From JBHIBD01 sp046758865 (GTDB lineage: Bacteria; Planctomycetota; Brocadiia; Brocadiales; Bathyanammoxibiaceae), in assembly GCA_046758865.1 (NCBI GenBank), contig JBHIBD010000050.1, positions 1 through 16,001 on the forward strand: a DNA stretch of 16,001 nt, given 5' to 3'. How positions within the stretch are numbered: position 1 is the stretch's first letter; each line of letters starts with the position of its first letter. Of the stretch, positions 7,357-15,205 are shown piece by piece. The notes below the pieces were generated by a model. It saw only the letters and a program-made list of their open reading frames with translations, was not told the DNA's origin and did no database searches. Position numbers and translations under genes: made by a program.

Positions 7357-9072
7357 ATGCCTAGAGTTGATGTAGTCAGACAGTACGATATTGACGTGGC
7401 AGAGATTGAAAGGGAGGTTGAAGAGGCGGTAGGCCTTCGTCTGCCAGAGGATATGGAAAAGGTCTATGCGGAGTCCATAAAGCATTTTGAGGTGGGCTCT
7501 ATCCTCAAGGGAAAGGTCCTTGCCCTCGCACCATCAGAGGTGATAATTGATTGCGGATACAAATCAGAGGGCGTAATCCCTAATGAGGAATTTGAAAACC
7601 TCTCCGAGATAAAGGTCGGAGATGAGATAGAGATACTCCTTGAGGCCGTAGAGGATGACTCTGGGTTAATAAAGCTCTCAAAGCGAAAGGCAGACCGTAT
7701 AAGGGGTTGGGAAAAGATTGTCACGAAGTATAAGGAAGGAGATGTAGTAACCGGCTGCGTCACTAGAAAGATAAAAGGTGGCCTGCTGGTCGACCTTGGC
7801 ATACCTGTCTTCCTACCCGCCTCTCAGATAGACATAAAGCCACCAGGGGATATAGCGGAGTACATAGGGAAGGACGTAACCTGTAAGATACTCAAGATAG
7901 ACGAGGGCAGACAAAACATTGTAGTATCACGCCGAAGGCTCCTGGAGGAAGAACGAGAAAAACTAAAACACAAGCTTCTGACAGAGATACATGTCGGGGA
8001 CCTTCACAAGGGCGTGGTAAAGAATATAGCTGACTTCGGTGCCTTTGTTGACTTAGGTGGTTTGGACGGCCTTCTTCATATCACGGATATGAGCTGGGGT
8101 CGCATAAGCCACCCCTCAGAGATGCTAATCATAGGCCAGGAGATAGAGGTAAAGATACTGGGGATAGATAAGGAGAAGGAGAAGATTGCCTTAGGTCTCA
8201 AACAAAAGACGGAAAGCCCATGGACGAAGGTGGACGAACGATATCCTGCCGGCACCAAGGTTACCGGACAAGTGGTCAACATAATGCCATATGGAGCCTT
8301 TGTTAAACTGGAGGACGGCATAGAAGGTTTGGTCCATGTATCAGAAATGTCCTGGACCAGGCGAATAAATCATCCATCTGAGACGGTAGCTATAGGGGAT
8401 ACGGTGGAGGTAGTAATACTAAAGGTCAATAAAGAGAAACAGGAAATCTCTCTCAGTATGAAGCAGACTGAAGAGAACCCCTGGGACCGTATTGAAGAAA
8501 AATACCCTCCTTGCAAGAAGGTCACTGGAACGGTCAGAAACCTCACCAACTACGGGGCCTTTATAGAGATAGAAGATGGCATAGACGGGCTTCTCCATGT
8601 CTCCGACATCTCGTGGTCAAAGAAAATAACCCACCCTGCAGAGGTACTCAAGAAGGGTGATACTATAGAGGCAGTGGTACTCTCAGTAGATAAAGAAAAG
8701 AAGCGTGTAGCCCTTGGAACGAAGCAGCTAGAGGAGGACCCATGGGAGAGCGACATCCCGAAGAGATATCAAGTGGGAAATATAGTCAAGGGCAAGATTA
8801 CAAAACTCACCAACTTTGGCGCCTTCGTTGAACTGGAGAAGGGGATTGAGGGGCTACTTCACGTCTCGGAGATGTCCGATAAAAAGGTAACCGACCCACA
8901 GGGGGTAGTAGCCATAGGCGACGAGGTAGAAGTAAAGATAATACGGCTTGACGCCCCTGCCAGGAAATTAGGCCTAAGCATAAAGCAGGTCTCTAAAACC
9001 ACTCAAGAGGGAGAGGAGTCTGGGGAGGAGGCCCTTCAAAAAGCTGAGAATACCGAGGGCACCTCTTCCTAA
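7357..9072 (+). CDS. rpsA: 30S ribosomal protein S1 with six S1 domains
   Basis: S1 binds mRNA leaders and helps load them on the 30S subunit. The 571 residues hold six OB-fold S1 repeats at about 46-111, 127-194, 212-283, 297-370, 384-457 and 472-545. Repeats 3 to 5 are the most canonical, with GAFV and GLLHITDMSW-type cores. Repeat 6 has lost the SW...HP element (SEMSDKKVTDP). Repeats 1 and 2 are the divergent ribosome-docking pair, as in other S1 proteins. The C-terminal tail from about 546 is acidic and low in complexity. The ATG at 7357 directly follows the plsC stop, and AAGGGG lies 5 to 10 bases upstream within the plsC end. A sigma factor gene begins 21 bases after its stop. Confidence 0.95.
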   Translation: MPRVDVVRQYDIDVAEIEREVEEAVGLRLPEDMEKVYAESIKHFEVGSILKGKVLALAPSEVIIDCGYKSEGVIPNEEFENLSEIKVGDEIEILLEAVEDDSGLIKLSKRKADRIRGWEKIVTKYKEGDVVTGCVTRKIKGGLLVDLGIPVFLPASQIDIKPPGDIAEYIGKDVTCKILKIDEGRQNIVVSRRRLLEEEREKLKHKLLTEIHVGDLHKGVVKNIADFGAFVDLGGLDGLLHITDMSWGRISHPSEMLIIGQEIEVKILGIDKEKEKIALGLKQKTESPWTKVDERYPAGTKVTGQVVNIMPYGAFVKLEDGIEGLVHVSEMSWTRRINHPSETVAIGDTVEVVILKVNKEKQEISLSMKQTEENPWDRIEEKYPPCKKVTGTVRNLTNYGAFIEIEDGIDGLLHVSDISWSKKITHPAEVLKKGDTIEAVVLSVDKEKKRVALGTKQLEEDPWESDIPKRYQVGNIVKGKITKLTNFGAFVELEKGIEGLLHVSEMSDKKVTDPQGVVAIGDEVEVKIIRLDAPARKLGLSIKQVSKTTQEGEESGEEALQKAENTEGTSS

Positions 9073-9093
9073 AGACCCTCCGGGGAGAAACCC

Positions 9094-9822
9094 ATGGCGA
9101 GGGTAGAGACGGATCTCCAGGTATATTTAAAGGAGATTAACAAAGTAAAACTGCTCTCCCCCGACGAGGAGAAGAATCTGGCGCGTAAGGCCGCTAATGG
9201 GGACAAAAAGGCCAGGGAGAAACTCATAAGGGCCAACCTCCGATTAGTGGTAAGTATCGCAAAGCATTACCTCCATCACGGACTTTCCTTCCTCGACCTT
9301 ATAGAAGAGGGTAATGTAGGGCTCCTCAAGGCAGTAGAGGGATACGACTACAAGGCTGGCTACCGCTTTAGCACTTATGCTACGTGGTGGATTAAGCAGA
9401 CAATAAAGCGCGCCCTCACCAACACCAGTAAAACCATCCGAATACCCGCCTATATGGCTGAAAGGAAGCGAGCGTCAGGGTTTGAAAAAAAGGCCAGTCC
9501 GGGAGAAAACACCTTACAGGAAACAACTACCTCAAACCTCGATAGCGTATGGTCTCTAATAGACGGTATCGCTGACCAACGCGTCAAGACCCCGGAAGAA
9601 GAGGTTCTCGAGGCATTTGAAAAGGAGAGAGTTGAGGGGCTTCTAGCCGCCATCGGAAAGAGAGAGGCAGATGTCATAAGGAAGCGTTACGGGCTGGACA
9701 CGGGCGAACCAATGACCCTGAAGGACATAGGAAAAGAGCTCCACCTTAGTCGAGAGCGTGTCCGGCAGATAGAGAAAGCTGCCATAAAGAGCCTCCACAA
9801 CATAATCTCACGGGAAAAGTGA
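9094..9822 (+). CDS. Sigma-70 family RNA polymerase sigma factor lacking most of region 3
   Basis: A 242-residue sigma factor of the RpoD/RpoS-like type. Region 1.2 (about 5-37, DLQVYLKEINKVKLLSPDEE) and region 2 (38-121) are close to consensus, with ANLRLVVSIAKHY, DLIEEGNVGLLKAVEGYDY, RFSTYATWWIKQTI and IRIPAYM. Region 4 (about 166-240) is also intact, ending in the helix-turn-helix LKDIGKELHLSRERVRQIE. Between them only about 45 residues are present, where E. coli RpoD has about 75. The two region 3.0/3.1 helices are missing and only a finger-like 3.2 remnant (TLQETTTSNLDSVWSLID) remains. The frame is continuous, so this is not a simple frameshift. ATG 9094 has GGGGAG at 9082-9087. Placement after rpsA suggests growth-linked expression. 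It could be a main, group 2 or specialised sigma; I cannot tell which. Confidence 0.88.
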   Translation: MARVETDLQVYLKEINKVKLLSPDEEKNLARKAANGDKKAREKLIRANLRLVVSIAKHYLHHGLSFLDLIEEGNVGLLKAVEGYDYKAGYRFSTYATWWIKQTIKRALTNTSKTIRIPAYMAERKRASGFEKKASPGENTLQETTTSNLDSVWSLIDGIADQRVKTPEEEVLEAFEKERVEGLLAAIGKREADVIRKRYGLDTGEPMTLKDIGKELHLSRERVRQIEKAAIKSLHNIISREK

Positions 9823-9945
9823 AAGATTAGAGACAAAACCTTGAAAAAAATCGGCACCTCGCCCACATTTACCAAATCCTTCTGATAGATAACGAGCCTT
9901 ACAGTCGTCGCCTTCGGCCACTTATTACCAAAGAGCAAAAACACT

Positions 9946-10467
9946 TTGACTACAGATGACCTTAAAGCGTTAATCAGGGACGTGCCTGATTTCCCCAAAA
10001 AAGGCATCCTGTTTAAAGACATCACTCCTCTCCTGCATGACCCCCATGGGCTTAAGACGGCTATAGATAGGCTCTCCGATCACTACCGAGACAATCATGT
10101 CTCGGTAGTGGTGTCAGCAGAGGCAAGGGGCTTTATAATTGGCCCACCCATTGCCCTTAATCTCAAGGCAGGATTTGTACCCGTAAGAAAGCCCGGCAAA
10201 CTGCCTTATAGAACGAAGAGTATGACATATCAACTAGAGTACGGGACAGACACCGTGGAGATACACGAGGATGCCATAAAGCCGGGACAGGAGGTATTGA
10301 TGGTAGACGATGTCCTGGCCACAGGCGGCACCATGGCCGCCTGTTGTAAGTTGGTGGAGTCCATGGGCGGCCGCATAATAGGCTGTGCCTTCCTGGTAGA
10401 ACTCACCTCCCTGAACGGCCGAAAGGCCCTGGAGGGCCGTGATGTCTTCTCCTTGATACAATTCTAA
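9946..10467 (+). CDS. apt: Adenine phosphoribosyltransferase
   Basis: Salvages adenine to AMP using PRPP, in the cytoplasm. The 173 residues align along the whole family: RDVPDFPKKGILFKDITPLL at the N-terminus, then AEARGFIIGPPIALNL, VPVRKPGKLPYRT and EYGTDTVEIHEDAI. The PRPP loop is VLMVDDVLATGGT (117-129). The start is TTG 9946, with a modest AAGAG at 9931-9935. No upstream start fits the family better. It lies 123 bases after the sigma gene in the same direction. Codons 46-55 form a perfect inverted repeat, described separately. The protein has no insertion or deletion there. Confidence 0.92.
   Translation: MTTDDLKALIRDVPDFPKKGILFKDITPLLHDPHGLKTAIDRLSDHYRDNHVSVVVSAEARGFIIGPPIALNLKAGFVPVRKPGKLPYRTKSMTYQLEYGTDTVEIHEDAIKPGQEVLMVDDVLATGGTMAACCKLVESMGGRIIGCAFLVELTSLNGRKALEGRDVFSLIQF
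10081..10110. repeat. Perfect 13-bp inverted repeat within apt
   Basis: CACTACCGAGACA (10081-10093) and its exact reverse complement TGTCTCGGTAGTG (10098-10110) flank the loop ATCA. With the T.G and A-T pairs just outside (10080/10111 and 10079/10112) the mRNA stem could reach 15 bp. It coincides with whole codons 46-55 of apt (HYRDNHVSVV). No T-run follows, so it is not a terminator. Confidence 0.85.
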
Positions 10468-10510
10468 GCCAGGTCATATACACCATCCACCTGACGCACA
10501 CCCATGGAAA

Positions 10511-11875
10511 ATGGAACTAATTAGTCATGTACTGTGGACAATATCTACCTACCTCTGGGGGCTCCCCCTCAGCGCCGTTCTGGTGGGAACAGGCGTCTAC
10601 CTCACCATAAAGCTGGGGTTCATTCAGCTACGAGGTTTCCACCGGGCCTTTCATTATATCCTTGCAAAAGACGGCGACCATATCGGGGAACTCAGCTATT
10701 TTCAGGCCGTTAGCACGGCCATGTCGTCCACCATTGGTACAGGCAACATCGTAGGCGTCGCTACTGCCATCTCAATAGGCGGGCCTGGCGCTATGCTCTG
10801 GATGTGGTTGGTGGCTATCCTGGGCATGGCCACAAAGTACTCTGAGTGTGTGCTGGCAATCACCTACAGGGATAGGGGTCTGTACGGGGTTAGAGGTGGC
10901 CCGATGTACTATATCGAAAAGGGCCTGGGTAAGAAATATCGACCCCTTGCCATCATGTTCTCGGCCTGCGCTGCAGTGGCGGTGCTTGGTGCGGGCAACA
11001 TGGTCCAGTCAAACGCCGTTAGCAGCGCCATTACCGAACTTTTTCTACCCGTGTTTCCCGTCTCTCCGGGTCTGCTAAAATCCATCACAGGCGCGCTTCT
11101 CTGTCTGGGCCTTGGGCTGGTTATAGTGGGTGGCATCAGGAGAATCGGCAGGGTAGCCGGCTACATGATGCCCTTTATGGCCATAATGTATATTATATTC
11201 GGTATTACTACCCTGGCCTTGAACAGCGAAAAAATTATACCCGCCTTGCTGCAGATAATCTACTGCACCCCCTCGCCCACGGCCGCTGTGGGCGGCTTTG
11301 CCGGTGGTGGTGTATGGCTTGCCATAAGGATGGGCGTGGCAAGGGGGACGTTCTCCAATGAGGCGGGTCTGGGCAGTGCACCGATTGCATACGCCACCAT
11401 AAAAACTGACCACCCAGTAAAGGGCGGCCTGGTGGCATTGCTTGAGCCATTCGTTGACACGATTATTGTGTGCACCATAACCGCATTGGTTATCATCACC
11501 AGTGGCCTGTGGGAAACGGGGCTCAGCGGTGCCGTACTCACCTCAAGGGCCTTTGAAACTCAACTGCCCGTCTTTGGGTCACTTGTGGTGCCCCTCAGCC
11601 TCTGTCTCTTTGCATTCACCTCTGCTATGGGCTGGTATTATTACGGGGAGAAGAGTATAGAGTATCTGGTCGGCAGCGGATGGATTCCTGCCTACAAGGT
11701 GGTGTTCCTAATTGTGCTATTTATAGGGGCGATTACCAGGCTGAATATAGTCTGGAATCTTGCCGATATAACCAATGCGATGATGGCGCTCCCCAACCTG
11801 ATAGCACTACTCTTGCTCTCCGGTGTGGTTAAAGAAAAGACAGAAGATTATTTCAATCGCAAACAACATGGTTAA
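10511..11875 (+). CDS. Sodium:alanine/glycine symporter, AGCS family
   Basis: A 454-residue polytopic inner-membrane protein that should import alanine, glycine or a related amino acid with sodium. The family signatures are clear: FQAVSTAMSSTIGTGNIVGV (64-83), GGPGAMLWMWL (90-100) with ATKYSE just after, RGGPMYYIEKGLG, GTFSNEAGLGSAPIA (about 280-294) and GWYYYGEKSIEYLVG. About ten or more hydrophobic spans are visible, as expected. ATG 10511 fits the family N-terminus, but the upstream region has only a poor ribosome-binding site (GGA at 10506-10508). An ATG at 10504 is in another frame and stops after six codons. The stop at 11873-11875 is five bases from the convergent gene. The substrate cannot be fixed from sequence. 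Confidence 0.93.
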   Translation: MELISHVLWTISTYLWGLPLSAVLVGTGVYLTIKLGFIQLRGFHRAFHYILAKDGDHIGELSYFQAVSTAMSSTIGTGNIVGVATAISIGGPGAMLWMWLVAILGMATKYSECVLAITYRDRGLYGVRGGPMYYIEKGLGKKYRPLAIMFSACAAVAVLGAGNMVQSNAVSSAITELFLPVFPVSPGLLKSITGALLCLGLGLVIVGGIRRIGRVAGYMMPFMAIMYIIFGITTLALNSEKIIPALLQIIYCTPSPTAAVGGFAGGGVWLAIRMGVARGTFSNEAGLGSAPIAYATIKTDHPVKGGLVALLEPFVDTIIVCTITALVIITSGLWETGLSGAVLTSRAFETQLPVFGSLVVPLSLCLFAFTSAMGWYYYGEKSIEYLVGSGWIPAYKVVFLIVLFIGAITRLNIVWNLADITNAMMALPNLIALLLLSGVVKEKTEDYFNRKQHG

Positions 11876-11904
11876 AAAATCAATGACCTTTAAGGCCATT
11901 GATT
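11872..11904 (-). terminator. Intrinsic terminator of the c-di-GMP gene, overlapping its last codons
   Basis: AATCAATG (11878-11885) pairs perfectly with CATTGATT (11897-11904), and an inner CCT/AGG stem adds to it after one mismatch. Read on the minus strand, the hairpin runs straight into six T residues (11874-11879). The hairpin includes the minus-strand stop codon (11880-11882) and the last seven sense codons. On the plus strand no T-run follows, so it should act mainly on the minus-strand gene, though it is also the first structure after the symporter stop. Confidence 0.75.
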
Positions 11905-14768
11905 ACCTGTTTCAAACGCCTTCCTTCGGTCAGTAGTTTTGTGGCCTCTTCGGCCGGCAAAGGACGGCTAAACAAGTAACCCTGCATCTCATCGCATTTG
12001 AGCGAACGTAAAAATTCCAGCTGTTCCATTGTCTCCACGCCCTCGGCAACCACCTTCAGGCGCAGGCTGTGCGCCATGGCAATAGTTGCTGTCACAATTG
12101 CATCATCATCGGGATGTATCGTAACATCGCGCACAAAGGACTGGTCAATCTTTAACTTGTCTATCGGTAAGTGTCTTAGCTGGCTTAACGAAGAATAACC
12201 GGTACCAAAATCATCAATTGAGACTTGAACTCCCATTTCGTTTAATTCATGCAGTGTCGCAATGGTAACACCCTTGCCCTTGATGAATGCACTTTCGGTG
12301 ATTTCCAATTCCAGGTAGTGGGGATCAAGTCCAGTCTCTTTCGTGACCCTTGTAATCATCCCTACTACATTTTGTTGTCGAAACTGATGCACGGAAAAGT
12401 TAACCGACACGCGTATGGGCGGAAGGCCTGCGTCGTACCATGCTCTGTTCTGCACACAGGCGGTACCCAGCACCCATTCGCCGATAGGAACAATCAGGCC
12501 GGTTTCTTCCGCCAAGGGGATAAACTCCGCCGGGGAGACCAAGCCCCGGTCCGGATGCTGCCAACGCACCAAGGCCTCCATAGCCATGATTTGCCCGGTA
12601 TTGAGGTCCACCTGAGGCTGGTAGTATACTATAAACTCTTTTTGTTCCAGCGCTTTATGTAAGCTATCCTCCAACGCCAGCCGCTCTGAGGCCCTGCCGC
12701 CCATTCCAGGGGAATAAAATTGAAAATCGTTTTTGTTCGTTTCCATAACATAGTACATGGCAATGGTGGCGTTTTTGAGCAAGGTTTCCTCGTTATCGCC
12801 GTCTGGCGGGTATATAGCGATACCGACACTGGAGGTGAGGGTAAATTTCCTATCATCCACTACAATGGGTTCTGGCAATGCGTTGAGGATTCTCTGCGCC
12901 ACCCTAGCGGCATCTTGTGCACCGGTAATTTCCGTCAGCAACACGGCAAATTCGCTCTCTCCCAAACGACTCACGGTTGCAGCAGGCCCTTCCCCACCTA
13001 AACGGGCAACGTCATCGCTCTCGCGCACGGTGTCTGTCAACCGTTTAGCCGCGGTCTGAAGCAAGCTATCGCAAACCTCGCGTCCAGCCATCAGACATGT
13101 TTGGGTAAGGCTGCCTGGGTAAACCAATAGAATGGCCACCTGTTGTTTCATGCGGTGGGCCCGTGCTATTGCCTGACTCAGGCGGTCACGGAACAAGATA
13201 TGATTGGGCAGGCCGGTGAGGGTATCGTAGCGGGCCACATAATCGAGGCGGTCTTGCACCCGCTTGCGCTCAATTGTCTCAGCAAGCACATTTGAGATGG
13301 TCTGAAGAAAATTAATATCATTTTTGGTGAACGCACGTCGCCTGGTCGTATGCGCTCCCATAACGCCAAAAGGCCGCTCCTTGCCCTGTATGATAACGCT
13401 CACACCGCTAACCACCCCGTGGTCGAGAAGAAGCGGCGGCCCACTGAATCGCGTCTCCGTGCGGAGGTCTTTGATCACCACCGGCTCACTGGAAAGCAGG
13501 GTATAGCCAGCCTGTGAATCGGTCTCCGTGCCTACTGTCGCATGCCCCACGTACCCTTCCTTCCAGCCCACACCCGCCCGTAACAGCAAGGCCTTGCCGT
13601 CCGGAAGGAGCTCCAAGACCTTGCAATACTCCACCCCGAGGGTTTTGGCGACGAGGGCAACGATTTCGTCCATCAGCGTGGAAAGGTCAATGCCCGCCAA
13701 CGCACGCAGACCGACTTCGGCAACTGCTGCCTGTTGGTGGGTATGCGTTCTAAGGCCCTCTTCAACCTGATAGCGCCTGATGCCCACGGCAATCTCATCT
13801 ACTACAGATCTCAGCGCGTCAAGAGCGTCCTTCATCAGCGGCTTGCGAGCAAACATCGCCATGACTCCCACCAACTGATCTTTGACCATTAGTGGATAGC
13901 CAGCAAATGCAACCATACCCTCACGCTTTGCCCACTCCCTGTCACTAATGCGGGGGTCGTCAATGACAGCATTAGTCAGGTGTGGTTGACGCTCCTGAGC
14001 AACGAGGCCGATTTTTAGCTTCCCAACGGGCACGCGGCCATGGGAGCCATCAATGTGGGTGTACATCCCTGCACTAGCCTGCAACTCCAACATGCTCTCT
14101 TCTTTGTTGAGTATCCAGATACGAGCAAACGCCGCATCGAGTTGCCGGACCATGGCTTCGGTACACTGCTGCAAGAAGCTACGCAAGATGTCACTTTGAG
14201 TAAGAGCAACGCCCACATCTGCACCCAACGCAGCTGCGCATGTATGCGCTCTGAGTTTCTCTAGCCCCTTTCTTAATTCCCTGGTGTAGGCCAGTTCATA
14301 GGCATTCAGGGCCCACTGGGCGTCAAAATAAAGGATAGAACAGATGGCCTTCCTCACCTTCAGTAGCTTCTCCTCATCCAGCTGAGTATGCTGATATACT
14401 AACCCCACCAGGAGCCACTCGTAGCGGTGGACAGCCCCAAGATACCAATGGATGCTCACTCCAACATTATGATGGACCTCCCCTATACGCAAGCGACTCT
14501 CTACGTACTCTGGCCCGTAATCTCCAGAAAAGAGGCTTGTGAGGTAACGTCTTTGGGCCTCCTTGAGCCTGTTTACTGTGGCCTCGTCTTTAAGGATTTT
14601 CTTGGTTTCTTCAAAGTATATGAGATGAGAGTAAAAGGCCTCCACCAGTTCGTCTAGGTGGGCTGTCACAATGGGTTGTACCTCTTTAAGGAGGGCAACA
14701 TGCTCCTCGGTTAATTCGGTATAGCGCTTCCGGAGGGCTATTTCCTTTTCACTGATTTCAGGATTCAC
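11880..14768 (-). CDS. Protoglobin-GAF-GAF-GGDEF(degenerate)-EAL protein, probable heme-sensing c-di-GMP phosphodiesterase
   Basis: A 962-residue soluble signalling protein. Residues 1-165 are a globin-coupled-sensor (protoglobin) domain, with the RLRIGEVHHNVG motif and probable heme-ligand H99. Two GAF domains follow (about 185-330 and 355-500). The GGDEF domain (about 510-690) has lost its signature: RLGESEF (G603-F607) replaces GGDEF, and the upstream metal-binding Asp block reads LLVYPGSLTQT. The EAL domain (about 700-945) keeps its catalytic residues: E731 (MEALVRW), N790, E822 (LELEITES), D852-D853 (DDFGTGYSS), K873, E909 (VAEGVET) and Q929. It should therefore hydrolyse c-di-GMP, controlled by oxygen or another heme ligand, while the GGDEF may only bind GTP. 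The start is GTG 14768 with a weak GTGAG-like site. No membrane span is visible. Confidence 0.9.
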   Translation of the reverse strand: MNPEISEKEIALRKRYTELTEEHVALLKEVQPIVTAHLDELVEAFYSHLIYFEETKKILKDEATVNRLKEAQRRYLTSLFSGDYGPEYVESRLRIGEVHHNVGVSIHWYLGAVHRYEWLLVGLVYQHTQLDEEKLLKVRKAICSILYFDAQWALNAYELAYTRELRKGLEKLRAHTCAAALGADVGVALTQSDILRSFLQQCTEAMVRQLDAAFARIWILNKEESMLELQASAGMYTHIDGSHGRVPVGKLKIGLVAQERQPHLTNAVIDDPRISDREWAKREGMVAFAGYPLMVKDQLVGVMAMFARKPLMKDALDALRSVVDEIAVGIRRYQVEEGLRTHTHQQAAVAEVGLRALAGIDLSTLMDEIVALVAKTLGVEYCKVLELLPDGKALLLRAGVGWKEGYVGHATVGTETDSQAGYTLLSSEPVVIKDLRTETRFSGPPLLLDHGVVSGVSVIIQGKERPFGVMGAHTTRRRAFTKNDINFLQTISNVLAETIERKRVQDRLDYVARYDTLTGLPNHILFRDRLSQAIARAHRMKQQVAILLVYPGSLTQTCLMAGREVCDSLLQTAAKRLTDTVRESDDVARLGGEGPAATVSRLGESEFAVLLTEITGAQDAARVAQRILNALPEPIVVDDRKFTLTSSVGIAIYPPDGDNEETLLKNATIAMYYVMETNKNDFQFYSPGMGGRASERLALEDSLHKALEQKEFIVYYQPQVDLNTGQIMAMEALVRWQHPDRGLVSPAEFIPLAEETGLIVPIGEWVLGTACVQNRAWYDAGLPPIRVSVNFSVHQFRQQNVVGMITRVTKETGLDPHYLELEITESAFIKGKGVTIATLHELNEMGVQVSIDDFGTGYSSLSQLRHLPIDKLKIDQSFVRDVTIHPDDDAIVTATIAMAHSLRLKVVAEGVETMEQLEFLRSLKCDEMQGYLFSRPLPAEEATKLLTEGRRLKQVINGLKGH

Positions 14769-14937
14769 ACTAACTCACTTTCGCCCATTTGCCCGCTAAC
14801 TTCGGTTACAATCCAGCCACCCCTGAACTAAGGCCTTAGAAAAATGGTCAAAAATAGAAGAGTAACATGCCTTTCATTTTCTTACATAAAGCAGGCAGTT
14901 TACTAATCAATCAGTAAAAATAAGCTGTATTCCCAGA

Positions 14938-14966
14938 AGATTAGTGGGATAGTAGACGATTGTCAA
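14938..14966 (-). promoter_or_regulatory. Candidate promoter for the c-di-GMP gene
   Basis: On the minus strand TTGACA (a full -35 match, 14966-14961) is followed after 17 bases by TAATCT (14943-14938, 3 of 6 to the -10 consensus). It would give a leader of about 160 bases before the GTG at 14768. The -10 is poor, so this is tentative. Confidence 0.3.
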
Positions 14967-15033
14967 GCCAAAAATTGTCTTTAATATATGTGTGCAGGTA
15001 ACTTAAAGGCAAGAGAGTTTGTGATGCTATAGG

Positions 15034-15063
15034 AAAAGACCTTTAGGTCTGTCCGTATAGGAC
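15034..15063 (-). terminator. Possible terminator or paired hairpins downstream of the EamA gene
   Basis: Two hairpins sit side by side: GTCC/GGAC around a 5-base loop (15051-15063) and AGACCT/AGGTCT (15037-15050). Read on the minus strand, the second ends in a short T-run (TCTTTTCC). This could end the EamA transcript 150 bases after its stop, but the stems are short. Confidence 0.3.
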
Positions 15064-15205
15064 GTCAGGTATCGCAGGGCCATATAAAGGCACATTCGCA
15101 TAGGTGAACCAGCCTTACTCCAAAATAGACAAAGGTATAGGTCTAAAGCAAGCCTGTGCAGGTTGTGTCTTTAAGTCGCAGTCTGCAGCGTCTCCATGGG
15201 TAATT

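Larger units (their letters stand above)
14769..15205. other. 437-base non-coding region with small hairpins
   Basis: There is no convincing gene between the c-di-GMP gene start and the EamA stop. A candidate minus-strand promoter (14938-14966) and two adjacent small hairpins (15037-15063) are visible. The minus-strand reading from 15130 to 14985 is unusually free of stops, broken by a single TGA, but I recognise no protein in it. A decayed gene or a small structured RNA are both possible. Confidence 0.35.

Noticed and set aside
9823..9945. Reading frames on both strands in the sigma-apt gap (including a minus-strand stretch VRLVIYQKDLVNVGEV)
   Set aside because: The plus-strand frame has no start codon; the minus-strand one lies within a frame that shadows the ends of the sigma and apt genes. 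No recognisable family and no ribosome-binding site.
10470..10493. CAGGT/ACCTG stem between apt and the symporter as a terminator
   Set aside because: Five base pairs with a 14-base loop and no T-run; not a credible terminator.
11075..11541. Several overlapping minus-strand reading frames opposite the symporter gene
   Set aside because: They are antisense shadows of a strongly conserved membrane protein and lack ribosome-binding sites or known domains.
12249..12662. 137-residue plus-strand frame opposite the EAL domain
   Set aside because: Shadow of the intact EAL coding sequence; no start signal and no domain recognised.
14985..15205. c-di-GMP riboswitch, SRP RNA, tmRNA or RNase P RNA in the large gap
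   Set aside because: I looked for their conserved core sequences and found none; the small hairpins alone do not match these RNAs.
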